Origin: Sphingomonas faeni
Lineage (GTDB): Bacteria > Pseudomonadota > Alphaproteobacteria > Sphingomonadales > Sphingomonadaceae
NCBI RefSeq assembly: GCF_023195535.1
Contig: NZ_JALPNF010000005.1
Coordinates: 1-64,000 of the forward strand
Reading direction: 5' to 3'
Length of the DNA stretch: 64,000 nt
The position numbers were made by a program, and so were the translations under genes. Every line of letters begins with the position of its first letter. The first letter of the stretch is position 1. This document shows positions 27,993-37,700 of this stretch, one piece after another. The notes under the pieces were generated by a model. That model did no database searches. It had not been told where the DNA came from and was given only the letters and a program-made list of their open reading frames with translations.

Positions 27993-29887
27993 TTCAGGCG
28001 CAACCGCACGCCGCCATACGCCGCGCGACCGTAATTGCCGTAGCCCGCGACCGTCTCGTACCGCGAGTCGGTGAGGTTATCGACGCGGCCGTACAGTGCG
28101 ATCTGGTCGGTGATCGGCATTTCCGCGCGGACGCCCGCCAGCGCATAGCCGTCGAGCCGCACGGTGTTGGCGGCGTCGTCGAAGCTGTCGCCGACCATCG
28201 TCACGGTACCGCCGACGGACAGCCCGAACGCGAACCGGTAATCGGCGTCGACGCTTGCGGTCTGCTTGGGACGGCGCGCGAGATCGTTGCCGAAATCGCT
28301 GCCGATCGTGCGGTTCTCGGTGTCGATATAGCTGTAGTTCGCCGTCAGCGTCAGCGCGTCGACCGGGCGCAGCGCCAAGGTGAACTCGACGCCGTCCGCC
28401 TCGGCGCGGGCAATGTTGTCGTAGACGCCGAACGGGCGGTCGACGCAGATCGAACCGGCGGTCGTCTGCTCCGCCGGGCTGCAATCGCGGAAGTCGATCT
28501 GGTTGCGCGTCCGGCGGTTGAAATAGGTCACGCCTGCGCGGACCCGGTTGGCGAGGAACGCCTGCTCGACACCGACGTCGAAGTTGCGCGCGGTCTCCGG
28601 ATCGAGGTCGCGGTTCCCGTAGTCGGAGAAGAGCTGGTACAGGGTCGGTGCCTTGAAGCCTTCGCCATAGCTTGTGCGGATCGTCGTGCCGATGCGCAAC
28701 GCGAGTGCCGCGTTTGCGCCGAACGTCGTGTGGCTGCCGAAATCGTCGTGATCGTCGTTGCGGACGCCGCCGGTGATCGTGAGGATGTCGAGCGGCTTGA
28801 CGATCAACTGGCCGTAGACGCTGGTGATCCCGGTATCCGCGAAGGTGAAGCCGTCGTTGAAGCGGCTCTTCTCGCGCTCGACGCCGGCGACCACGCGGAC
28901 CTGGTCGAGCGGGCGGAAGTCGCCTTGGTATTCGTAGCGTTCGCTGCGGCCGCGACCGATGAAGGTCGGATCGCTGCCAAAGCTCGGGTCGTAATTGTCG
29001 CGGTTGATGTCGGCGATCGTGAACGCGACGCGGTTGTTGAACCGGCCATCGGCGAAGTTCGCGTGCAGCCCTGCGTAACCGTAAGCCTCCCGCGTCTTCG
29101 AATATTCGGGCGTGTCGGCGAGCACGTAATCGGGAGCCGGAAACCCGTCGATATCGACGCGGCTGTCGGCGAAATAGCCGCGCAGGTCGAGGCCGATGCC
29201 CGGTGCGAACTCGACGCCCACGCGCCCGGTCGCGCCATATTGGCGATAGCCGTCGCGCTCGGTGCCGCTGGCGGCGGACGAGATGCCGTCGGTGCGCAGA
29301 TAGCCGCCGGTCAGCGAGCCCGATACCGGCCCGGACTTGCCCGACACGCTCGCGCTCGCGAGCACGCTGTCGGCATAGCCATATTCGGCGTTGGCGCGTG
29401 CTTGAATGCCTTCGGTCGGCGCGGCGGTGATGATGTTGACGACGCCGCCGATCGCCTGGCTGCCCCATGGCACCGAGTTCGGGCCGCGGAGCACCTCGAT
29501 CCGCTCGACCGAGCTCGACAGGAGATTGCCGAAGTTGAAGCCGCCGCCGGTCGACGACGGATCGTTGACGCGGACACCGTCGATCACGACCAGGGTCTGG
29601 TCCGCCTCCGCGCCGCGAATCCGGACGCTGGTCAGCGCACCGACCGTGCCGTTGCGGGTGACGGTGACACCGGGCGTGGTCGCGAGCAGATCGGACACCA
29701 CGGTGGTTTGTCGGCGCTCGATCTCGGCGCGGTCGATGACGGTTACTGCCTGGCCGATCTCGCTCAGCGGTTGCGCGGCGCGGGTTGCGGTAACGACGAC
29801 TTCGGAAGCGTCGGGATCGGGGATGGTCTGGGCAAAAGCAGGCGCTGCGATCGCCGCGGCGCCGAGCAGAAGAAAGAATTTCGTCAT
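27989..29887 (-). CDS. btuB: BtuB-type TonB-dependent vitamin B12 receptor
   Basis: A 632-aa outer-membrane receptor. The signal peptide ends AFAQ; a TonB-box-like segment SEVVVTATR leads into the plug with VRIRGAEADQTLVVIDGVRVND and IEVLRGPNSVPWGSQAIGGVVNI. The length and plug sequence fit BtuB. It sits directly downstream of a cobalamin riboswitch and is translationally coupled to btuF, making B12 the best-supported substrate. Confidence 0.93.
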   Translation of the reverse strand: MTKFFLLLGAAAIAAPAFAQTIPDPDASEVVVTATRAAQPLSEIGQAVTVIDRAEIERRQTTVVSDLLATTPGVTVTRNGTVGALTSVRIRGAEADQTLVVIDGVRVNDPSSTGGGFNFGNLLSSSVERIEVLRGPNSVPWGSQAIGGVVNIITAAPTEGIQARANAEYGYADSVLASASVSGKSGPVSGSLTGGYLRTDGISSAASGTERDGYRQYGATGRVGVEFAPGIGLDLRGYFADSRVDIDGFPAPDYVLADTPEYSKTREAYGYAGLHANFADGRFNNRVAFTIADINRDNYDPSFGSDPTFIGRGRSERYEYQGDFRPLDQVRVVAGVEREKSRFNDGFTFADTGITSVYGQLIVKPLDILTITGGVRNDDHDDFGSHTTFGANAALALRIGTTIRTSYGEGFKAPTLYQLFSDYGNRDLDPETARNFDVGVEQAFLANRVRAGVTYFNRRTRNQIDFRDCSPAEQTTAGSICVDRPFGVYDNIARAEADGVEFTLALRPVDALTLTANYSYIDTENRTIGSDFGNDLARRPKQTASVDADYRFAFGLSVGGTVTMVGDSFDDAANTVRLDGYALAGVRAEMPITDQIALYGRVDNLTDSRYETVAGYGNYGRAAYGGVRLRLK

Positions 29888-30017
29888 TGGGCACGTCCTA
29901 ACCAGAACCGCCTGCGACCATTCGCGGGGCGGCCAGACGTCTCTCGCTCGAGGAAACCCGGCTGGACCGGAGCACTCGTCCGCGCCGGACACCCGCCCGC
30001 GCAGTGGATCGACCGTG

Positions 30018-30215
30018 AGAGGCAGGTCTCCTGGCTTCCGGGTCGCCGCGCCCACCCCGCCTTCCCAGGTCGAAACCCAGTGGCATATCAGGGTGGCCGC
30101 TATCCGGTCACAGTTGCGGGTACAGCGCCGGTCTTGCGGACTTGGATCTGACGACCCGGCCCACGCACCGACTTCCCTTTTGATCCCGTCGCCGGGAACC
30201 CTTCACGGGAGTGGC
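30018..30215 (-). promoter_or_regulatory. Cobalamin riboswitch
   Basis: Read on the minus strand, the conserved core appears in order: AAAAGGGAAGTCGGTG near 30180, GCTGTACCCGCAACTGTGA near 30110-30130, ATGCCACTGG near 30080, and the B12 box GCCAGGAGACCTGCC (30023-30037). The aptamer ends about 130 nt before the btuB start, leaving room for an expression platform. Adenosylcobalamin binding is expected to switch off btuB-btuF-btuC-btuD. The exact 5' edge is estimated. Confidence 0.95.
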
Positions 30216-30257
30216 ATTAGTCGCGCGACATGCACGGGTCAACGCGAGGTCTACTGG

Positions 30258-30380
30258 TCCTCCCCCGCCAGGGGGAGGTGGCTGGCGCTTGCCAGACGGA
30301 GGAGGAGGAATGCGATAACCGCTTTGGCGTAGTCCTCCCCCTCCGTCGCCTTCGGCGCCACCTCCCCCTGGCGGGGGAGG
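30258..30380. repeat. Palindromic element, family D
   Basis: CCTCCCCCGCCAGGGGGAGG (from 30259) and CCTCCCCCTGGCGGGGGAGG (to 30380) are nested palindromes at both ends. Inside are GTGGCTGGCGCTTGCCAGACGG and the sequence CCGTCGCCTTCGGCGCCACC. A copy with the same inner sequences lies at 44510-44620. It separates the TonB receptor gene from the riboswitch. Confidence 0.88.
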
Positions 30381-30391
30381 ATCGTTCGGAC

Positions 30392-32455
30392 TCACCGTCC
30401 TCCGTAGCGCAGCCCGATCCAGATCGTCCGCGGCGTCGCGCGCTCGACGATGTTGGCGCCGCTGATCCCCGCCTCGACCCGCTCGTCGAACAGGTTCTCG
30501 CCGCGCACCTCGGCCACCAGCGCGCGCAGGATCGGCAGCGCGGCATAGGCATCGAGAGTCGTCGCGGCCCCAAGCACCCGCGAATTCTGGTCGTCGTCGA
30601 ATTGCCGGCCGATATGCCGCACGGTCAACGACAGAGCCGCCGCGTCGTGCCGCCAGTCGACCGTCCCCGACACCTGGTCGCGCGGGGTTTGCGCCGGCCG
30701 CAAGCCGTCCAGAGCGGCGGTGATCCCAGACCCTTCGACCTTCGAGTTCGTGTGCGACCAAGATGCCTGCACGCCAAATCGACCAGGTCGATACGATGCA
30801 TCCAGTTCGAAGCCATGCGCGCGGATCGCATCGAGATTCTGGCGGACGCGGTAGGTCGCCACCCCCGGCAGCACCTGCGGCGGGCTGGTCGTCGTGACGT
30901 TGGCAATCGCGTTCTTCAGCCGGTTGTAGAAATAGGTCGCGGCGATGCTCACGCCCGGCGTCGGCGTCAGCGTGACGCCACCCTCGACCCCGGTCAGCCG
31001 CTCCGGCGACAGCAATGCATTCGCCGCGGTCGCGTCGTTGCCGACCCGGAACGGGCGGTACAGTTCGTTGAGCGTCGGCAGTCGCCATCCGCGATAGCCG
31101 GCGACTCGCAGCGTGATCGCCTCGATCGGCTGGTACGCGATGCCAGCACGCCCGGTCGTCTCGCTGCCATCGCGGTCTGCGTAGCGCAGATTGGCCAGCG
31201 CCGCGCCGGTCGCCAGCGGCCGTTCCGTCAGATAGCCGCCGTCGATCGACCACCAGTCGACCCGCCCGCCAAGGCTGAACGTGAGATCGCCCGCGACGAG
31301 GCTCGCATCAGCGAACACGCCGGTCGTCGTCGTGCTCCCGCCAGCCTCGCGCCGCCGCGTGGGCGCTGCGTTGACGAACGTATAGAGTTCCTGCGTCTTG
31401 CCGCTCACGTCGCGAATATCGGCACCCAGCCTGAGCGTGATGCTCTCGCCCAACGGGGGGAGGATCTCGATACGTCCGCCAAGCCCGGTGGCGGGCGTAT
31501 TATACTGGTTCAGCGACTGGATCGCGGTCGTGCGCGCGGCATTGATGCTGTTGAAGCTGCTCGCGAACGCCCGCGTCTGCAGATACGCCAGCGCCGAATA
31601 GCCCCACGCGCCCCGCCCGATCAGCCGGATGCTCGCATCAGCCCCCTCGCTCGTGTTGGTGGTGAAGTCGCTGCCGCGGTCGCGCGTGTCGGTAAACGCG
31701 CTGGCATTCATCTGCAATTCGGTCTTCGCGCCGATCCCGACGACGGTTCGCAGCGCCCCCGACGCCTGCTCGTACGGTGCTGCCCGATCCACGATCCCGC
31801 GGCTTTCCTCGACGGTCGGCGTAAAGCCATCGCCGCGCGCATACGCGCCCGACAGGGTCGCGAACCCCGCCCCGCGCACCAGCGCCGCAGAGCCCTGCGC
31901 ATCGACCGAATCGCGGCTGCCATAGGCGACGCTGCCCTGGAACGGCGTCAGTTGATCGGGCGTCGCGCTTTCCAGCTCGACCGTCCCGGCCAGAGCGCCC
32001 GGCCCCTGATATCCGCTGCCACCACCGCGCGTCACGCGGATGCGGCCGAGCCGCCCCGTCGCATAGGCCGGAAACGCGACCCAGCCGCCGAACGGATCCG
32101 CCTGCGGCACCCCGTCGAAGATCAGCAGCGCGCGACTGGACGCATTGCCACCGATCCCGCGCAGCGAAATCCCCTGGCTGGTCGGGTTGGCACTGCGCGA
32201 GTCCGACCGCCGAAACTGCTGCAACCCGGCGACGTCGGCGAGCACGCTCTCCAGCCGATTGCTCGCATTCGCCTGGATCCGGTCGCGATCGATCGTGACG
32301 ATATCATAGGCCCGATCGCCCGGCGCATCCGCCAGCCCGCGCCCCGTGACGACGATGTCGGGCGCCGCCTCGCTCGGTACCGCGGTCGATTGGGCGAGGG
32401 CGCTTCCCGACGAGAACAGGATGCAGGCGAGCGCGGACAGCGGGGTGCGAATCAT
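30392..32455 (-). CDS. TonB-dependent outer-membrane receptor
   Basis: A 687-aa receptor with signal peptide (to about ALAQ), TonB-box-like DIVVTGRG, plug motifs ISLRGIGGNASSRALLIFDGVP and IRVTRGGGSGYQGPGALAGTVEL, and a beta-barrel ending YGGR. The substrate is not evident. It is transcribed in the same direction as the cobalamin operon and lies upstream of its riboswitch, so it is not controlled by it unless read-through occurs. Confidence 0.92.
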   Translation of the reverse strand: MIRTPLSALACILFSSGSALAQSTAVPSEAAPDIVVTGRGLADAPGDRAYDIVTIDRDRIQANASNRLESVLADVAGLQQFRRSDSRSANPTSQGISLRGIGGNASSRALLIFDGVPQADPFGGWVAFPAYATGRLGRIRVTRGGGSGYQGPGALAGTVELESATPDQLTPFQGSVAYGSRDSVDAQGSAALVRGAGFATLSGAYARGDGFTPTVEESRGIVDRAAPYEQASGALRTVVGIGAKTELQMNASAFTDTRDRGSDFTTNTSEGADASIRLIGRGAWGYSALAYLQTRAFASSFNSINAARTTAIQSLNQYNTPATGLGGRIEILPPLGESITLRLGADIRDVSGKTQELYTFVNAAPTRRREAGGSTTTTGVFADASLVAGDLTFSLGGRVDWWSIDGGYLTERPLATGAALANLRYADRDGSETTGRAGIAYQPIEAITLRVAGYRGWRLPTLNELYRPFRVGNDATAANALLSPERLTGVEGGVTLTPTPGVSIAATYFYNRLKNAIANVTTTSPPQVLPGVATYRVRQNLDAIRAHGFELDASYRPGRFGVQASWSHTNSKVEGSGITAALDGLRPAQTPRDQVSGTVDWRHDAAALSLTVRHIGRQFDDDQNSRVLGAATTLDAYAALPILRALVAEVRGENLFDERVEAGISGANIVERATPRTIWIGLRYGGR

Positions 32456-32642
32456 CGGCCTCGCATGACAGCTTTTCCCCTCGCCTGAAAAGCCGGACGG
32501 GGGATGCCCGGGTATATATCGCCGATGGGCCTGCGACCGCGCGCATTGGGTCAGCGCCAAGACGCCCTATATTGACGGAAACCCCATCGATGCGATCCTT
32601 CGACATCGGTGGAACCATGCGTTCACGCTGATGGGACATACC

Positions 32643-33092
32643 ATGACCGAGTATAAGAAGACCGACGAGGCGATCGCCAAGCTCACCCCAGAGCAGTTTC
32701 ACGTGACGCAGCAGAGCGGCACCGAACGGCCGGGAACGGGCGAATATCTGAACACCCGCGAACCCGGCCTGTACGTCGATATCGTCTCCGGCGAGCCGCT
32801 GTTCGCGTCCGCCGACAAGTTCGATTCGCATTGCGGCTGGCCCAGCTTCACCCGGCCGATCTCGCCGGTCCACGTGACCGAACTGCACGATCGCAGCCAC
32901 GGCATGGTCCGCACCGAAATCCGCTCGGCCGGCGCGGACAGCCATCTCGGCCATGTGTTCGAGGATGGCCCGCAGGATCAGGGCGGGCTGCGCTACTGCA
33001 TCAACTCCGCGTCGCTGCGGTTCGTGCCGCGCGACGAGATGGAGGCGCAGGGCTATGCCGACTATCTCGATCAGGTCGACGCGGCCGGCTGA
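32643..33092 (+). CDS. msrB: Peptide methionine-(R)-S-oxide reductase
   Basis: A 149-aa MsrB that repairs methionine-R-sulfoxide in proteins. The conserved [10 protein letters not shown] block and catalytic Cys119 in RYCINSASL are present. The structural zinc CxxC pairs of some MsrB proteins are absent, as in the zinc-free subgroup. [11 protein letters not shown] is the preferred start; four further codons upstream are open but atypical. It is divergent from the TonB receptor. Confidence 0.95.
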   Translation: MTEYKKTDEAIAKLTPEQFHVTQQSGTERPGTGEYLNTREPGLYVDIVSGEPLFASADKFDSHCGWPSFTRPISPVHVTELHDRSHGMVRTEIRSAGADSHLGHVFEDGPQDQGGLRYCINSASLRFVPRDEMEAQGYADYLDQVDAAG

Positions 33093-33210
33093 CGGTACGG
33101 CAGATCCCGCGCGTCGGCGTCGTTCATGCCGAACGCCGTTCGACCGGACTGACCGTCACCTTGCCCTGTTAGCGGCCAGCAGGGGGATGAGACCGACCCT
33201 AGAACGTTAA

Positions 33211-33242
33211 AAACCCCGCTAGCCATAAGACTAGCGGGGTTT
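33211..33242 (-). terminator. Intrinsic terminator of tRNA-Val
   Basis: AAACCCCGCTAG (33211-33222) and CTAGCGGGGTTT (33231-33242) form a perfect 12-bp stem with an 8-nt loop. On the minus strand it is followed by T residues and lies 5 nt past the tRNA CCA end. The stem's A/T ends would also allow termination of msrB transcripts from the other side. Confidence 0.85.
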
Positions 33243-33247
33243 TCAAT

Positions 33248-33321
33248 GGTGGGCGTGGCAAGGATTGAACTTGCGACCCCTGCGATGTCAACACAGTGCT
33301 CTACCACTGAGCTACACGCCC
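33248..33321 (-). tRNA. tRNA-Val (GAC)
   Basis: The minus strand folds into a standard cloverleaf: acceptor GGGCGTG/CACGCCC, D-arm GCTC-loop-GAGC, anticodon stem CTGTG/CGCAG with loop TTGACAT (anticodon GAC), and T-arm GCAAG-TTCAATC-CTTGC. CCA is encoded at the 3' end. Length 74 nt. Confidence 0.97.
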
Positions 33322-33333
33322 GCCGGAGGGCTC

Positions 33334-33361
33334 CACTAGCCGCGACTATCGCGGGGTGCAA
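33334..33361 (-). promoter_or_regulatory. Candidate promoter of tRNA-Val
   Basis: On the minus strand TTGCAC (33361-33356) and CTAGTG (33339-33334) are separated by 16 nt and end 12 nt before the tRNA 5' end. The same element pair and spacing is found at 33820-33847. Confidence 0.5.
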
Positions 33362-33365
33362 GCGC

Positions 33366-33743
33366 TCAATGCATGCCTGTCACATTATCCATCTCGAACA
33401 GGCGGTCGACCTCGGCGACCAGGTCGCGCAGGTGGAACGGTTTGGACAGAACGCGCGCGTGCGGCATGGCCCGACCCGCCTTCAGCGTGACCGCCGCAAA
33501 GCCGGTAATGAACATGACGCGCAGGTCCTTGCACATCTCGCCAGCCTTTTGCGCAAGCTCGATCCCGTCCATCTCGGGCATCACGATATCGGTCAGCAAC
33601 AGGTCGAACGTCTCGGTTTCGAGCAACGGAATAGCCGCCGTCCCGCGATCGACCGCAGTCACCGCATAGCCGGAGCGCTCAAGCGCGCGCGTCAGATATT
33701 CGCGCATGACCTGATCGTCCTCGGCCAGCAGAATTCGCAGCAT
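33366..33743 (-). CDS. cpdR: Response regulator CpdR
   Basis: A single-domain receiver of 125 aa with phospho-acceptor Asp52 in LLLTDIVMPEMDGIELA, the acidic pocket in LAEDD and Lys in VLSKPFHLRDLV. These blocks match alphaproteobacterial CpdR closely. CpdR in unphosphorylated form acts as an adaptor that brings cell-cycle substrates to ClpXP. AGGA lies 9 nt before the ATG. It is a monocistronic gene between the tRNA and the amidohydrolase. Confidence 0.9.
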   Translation of the reverse strand: MLRILLAEDDQVMREYLTRALERSGYAVTAVDRGTAAIPLLETETFDLLLTDIVMPEMDGIELAQKAGEMCKDLRVMFITGFAAVTLKAGRAMPHARVLSKPFHLRDLVAEVDRLFEMDNVTGMH

Positions 33744-33819
33744 CGATCTAAAGTCCTGTTTTCACGCGTACATTGACGCCTCCCCCCTACGCGCAAAATG
33801 GTTAACATTTCCAGATCGA

Positions 33820-33847
33820 TTGCCCGCGCCGATGCGTCGCCCTAGCG
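33820..33847 (+). promoter_or_regulatory. Candidate promoter of the N-formylglutamate amidohydrolase gene
   Basis: TTGCCC (33820-33825) and CTAGCG (33842-33847) are 16 nt apart; CTAGCG ends 7 nt before the ATG at 33855 and no Shine-Dalgarno is visible. This would give a transcript starting at the ATG. Confidence 0.5.
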
Positions 33848-33854
33848 TGCCGCC

Positions 33855-34718
33855 ATGTCATCGTCCCCCTTCGAGCGCCTGCCCCCGTCCGACCATCGGG
33901 AAGCCGTGCCGCCGACCAGCCCGGTGGTGATCTCGGTGCCGCACGCCGGACGGGACTATCCGGTCTCGCTCAAAACCGCGTTGCGCGTGCCGCTTGCAGC
34001 GCTGTTGCCGCTCGAGGATCGTCTGGTCGATGCGGTGGCGCGGAGCGCACGAACGGACCAGGTGACGATCATCCAGCGCCGGGCGCGGGCCTGGATCGAC
34101 CTCAACCGCGGCGAAGACGAGCGCGACGCGCAGCTCGACGAAGGCGCGCGATCGATCCCGCTCGCCCAGCAATCCGCCAAAATGCGCAGCGGCCTGGGCC
34201 TGGTCCCGCGCCGCGTATCGGGGGCTGGCGACCTGTGGGCGCGGCGCTTCACCGACGCCGAAATGACCACACGAATCGTCGACGACCACCGACCCTATCA
34301 TGCCGCGATCGCGGCGGCGCTGCAGGCGGCGCATGCGCGGTTCGGCGTGGCGGTGCTGCTCGATATCCATTCGATGCCACCGCTCGGGCCCGGCGGGACG
34401 CGGATCGTGCTCGGCGACCGGTTCGGCCATGCCGCCGCACCGCGATTCGTCGACCGCGCCGAGACGGCCTGTACCGCGCACGGCTTTTCAGTCGCGCGCA
34501 ACGCGCCTTATGCGGGCGGGCATATCCTCGAACGCCATGCCCGCCCCGATATCGGCATCCACGCGATCCAGCTCGAAGTGGACCGCTCCGTATATCTCGA
34601 TCGCAAGCTCCACGCGCCCGGGGCAGGCTTTGCGCGGGTCGTCGACGCGGTACGGGCAATCCTCACCGGACTGGCGGACGAAGCGCTCTCGACGTCGCTC
34701 GCGGCAGCCGCGGAATAA
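33855..34718 (+). CDS. N-formylglutamate amidohydrolase family protein
   Basis: A 287-aa zinc hydrolase of the FGase family, which releases glutamate from N-formylglutamate in one histidine-degradation route. Visible family features are VVISVPHAGRDYP at the N-terminus, DLNRGEDERD, LLDIHSMPP and YAGGHILERHARPDIG. No hut genes are beside it, so a different N-acyl amino acid could be the substrate. Confidence 0.9.
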   Translation: MSSSPFERLPPSDHREAVPPTSPVVISVPHAGRDYPVSLKTALRVPLAALLPLEDRLVDAVARSARTDQVTIIQRRARAWIDLNRGEDERDAQLDEGARSIPLAQQSAKMRSGLGLVPRRVSGAGDLWARRFTDAEMTTRIVDDHRPYHAAIAAALQAAHARFGVAVLLDIHSMPPLGPGGTRIVLGDRFGHAAAPRFVDRAETACTAHGFSVARNAPYAGGHILERHARPDIGIHAIQLEVDRSVYLDRKLHAPGAGFARVVDAVRAILTGLADEALSTSLAAAAE

Positions 34719-34748
34719 GCCATCTGGCCGCGCCGATGTCGACGCGGC

Positions 34749-37700
34749 TCACTCGGTCAATGCGTCGAGCAGCGCTTCGACCTGCGCGGCACGCTCGACC
34801 GGATCTGCGACCGCCCGTGGCGCGATCCAGCGGCCGTTCTTTTCGACCAGCTCGGCAAGCGGTGGTTCGGCGCCGCGCCGGTTCGGCGTGAACGCGATCG
34901 CAGCAGGCCCGGCATCGATCCGCCGAATCCCGGCCGCACACGCGCGCAGGCGTATCCGCGCCAGCAACAGCAATCGGTGGGCCGGATCGGGAACCCGGCC
35001 GAAGCGATCCTCAAGTTCGGCCTCGAACTGATCGAGTGCTGCAACATCCTCGAGCCGGGCCAATCGACTGTAGAGCGACAGCCGGACCTCCTCCTCGGGT
35101 ATCCAGGTTTCGGGCAGGCGACCGCCAACATCGAGGTGCAGTTCGGGGACCCAGTCGTCGACCGCTTCGCCGCGCGCCAATCGCAACGCGCGACCGAACA
35201 GGTGCTGGTACAGGTCGATGCCGATCAGCTTCATGTGTCCGGCCTGCGCCTCGCCGACGAGGTCGCCCGCACCGCGCAGGTCGAGATCGCGCGCGCTGAT
35301 CGCGAACCCGGCGCCAAGCCGGTCGAATGCCTGCAGCGTCCGCAGGCGCTTGAGGGTCGCCTCGGCGATCGTCGCGTCGCCGTCGGTCAGCAGCATCACC
35401 TGCCCGCGCCGGCCGCCGCGCCCGACACGGCCACGCAACTGATGCAGCTGCGACAGCCCGAACCGGTCCGCATGATGCACGATCATGGTGTTCGCACGCG
35501 GTACGTCGAGCCCCGCCTCGATGATGTTGGTGGCGAGCAGAACATCGCCGTCACCCGCTGCGAACCCGACCATCGCCTCGTCGATCTCGGTTGGCGACAT
35601 CTTGCCATGCGCCTGGACGATCCCGAGTTCGGGGACCAGCTTGGCCAGCCGCGCGGCCAGCGGGGCCATGTCGTCGATCCGCGGAACCACGACGAAGCTT
35701 TGTCCGCCACGCGCGCGCTCACGCCGTAGGGCAGCGCGGACGGTCATGTCGTCGAAGGCCGCGACGGCGGTGCGGATCGGCTGGCGACGGGCAGGCGGCG
35801 TGGCGATCACCGACATGCCTTGAAGACCGATCATCGCCGATTGCAGCGTCCGCGGGATCGGCGTCGCGCTCAGTGTCAGGACGTGCCCCGCGCCGAGCGC
35901 ATGCAGCTTGGCCTTGTCCGCCACGCCGAACCGCTGCTCCTCGTCAATCACGACGAGCGCAAGGTCCTTGTACGCGACACCCTTGCCCGCAATCGCACCG
36001 GTGCCGATGACGACGCCGATCGATCCATCGGCGAGCCCCGCCCTGACGCGGGACTTTTCGGCAGCGCTCGAAAGGCGCGACAATCCGGCAACGGCGATGC
36101 CGGTCCCCGCGAACCGCCGTTTGAACGTTTCGATATGCTGACGGACCAGCACGGTCGTGGGGGCAGCAATCGCAACCTGGCGTCCCGCCAACGCGACCAT
36201 CCCCGCCGCCCGCAAGGCGATCTCGGTCTTCCCGTAGCCGACATCGCCGATCACCAGACGATCCATTGGCCTGCCGCTTGCAAGGTCTGCCAGCGTGCTC
36301 GCGATCGCCCGCGCCTGATCGGGGGTTTCGGTGAAGGCGAACCCGCCAGCAAAGCGCTCATACGCCGCACGGTCCGCGACGATCGGGTCGGTCGTCAACG
36401 CCGCGCGTTCGGCAGCGATCGCCGCGAGATCGCGCGCGCTTTCGGCGATCGCCGCATCGATCGCACCACGCCGCTTCTGCCATGAGGTGCCGTCGAGCGC
36501 ATCGAGCGTGACCGCGTCGGCATCCGCGCCATACCGCCATATCCGGTCGGCTTCGGCAACCGGGACGAGCCGCCGGCCGTCCTTGGCGTAGCACAGGATT
36601 ATCGCGTCGCCGCCAGTGTCGGTGTCGGTGTCGCCGCCGGTATCGGGGAGCCTCTCCAGCCCACGAACGATGCCGATGCCGAACTCCTCGTGAACGACGA
36701 CGTCGCCGCAGCGCAGTTCGCTCGACAGGCCGGGCAACGCGCCAGCCCCAGCCCCGCCAAGTTCATCGCCGCGCGCCCGTCCGCCGAGCAGGTCCGCTCC
36801 CGCGACGACGGTAACGCCCGGCGCCGCAAAGCCTCGATCGATCGGCGCGACCAGCATCATCGCGGTCCCGGGCAGCGCGGCCGTGACATCGGACCATCGC
36901 TCGATCGCCGTGAACGCGATCTTGGCCCGCCGCTCGAGCCGGGGCTGGAGGAACCGCAGGTCGCGCGGCGAACCGACCAGCACGAGCCGCGAATCGGCGA
37001 GAACATCCCGCGCGAACTTGGCGAACGCCCGGGCGGGATCGCGGTATTCGACGAAGCGGGGGGACGGCGTATCGCTCGACGTGAGCGTGGCACCGCCACG
37101 CCTGGCGATCGCGGCATCCCAAGACCGGGTGGTCACCAGGTCCGCGCTCGCCTTGCGCCGCGGCAGTCCATCCGCGGCAAGATCGATGAACCGGGCACGT
37201 CGGCGGTCGACACCCGGATCGAACGCGACCGCCGCGTCGGGCAGATGCGCAAGGATACCGACGCCCTTGTAGACCGGGGGCTTATCGACCGGGGGCTCGG
37301 TCGCGCGGCCGACCTCGATACAGGCGATATCGGCGGACCCCAATTGCGAGACGGGATCATAGTCACGCAGCGCCGTGATCCGACCCTCCGCGAATTCGAT
37401 CCGCACGGGTGTTTCGCGGTCGGCGGGAAAGATATCGATCACGTTGCCGCGCACCGCGATCTCGCCGGGCTCGTCGATCCGGTCGTCGACGATATAGCCG
37501 ATCTCCGCCGCGGTGGCCGCGAACGCCGCGACATCGAGCGTATCGCCGACCGAGAGCCTAGGCGGTGCCGCATCGAACAGCGCCGGCTCCGGATAGCGTA
37601 CGGCGGTGGCCTCAGCCGTGGTCACCAGCAGGACCGGCCCGATCTCACGCGTGATGGCCGCACGCACGCGCCGTAATGCGGCAACCCGCAATCCCACATT

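Noticed and set aside
27860..30151. 763-codon open frame on the plus strand
   Set aside because: It is antisense to btuB and btuF and has no recognisable domain; a GC-driven shadow.
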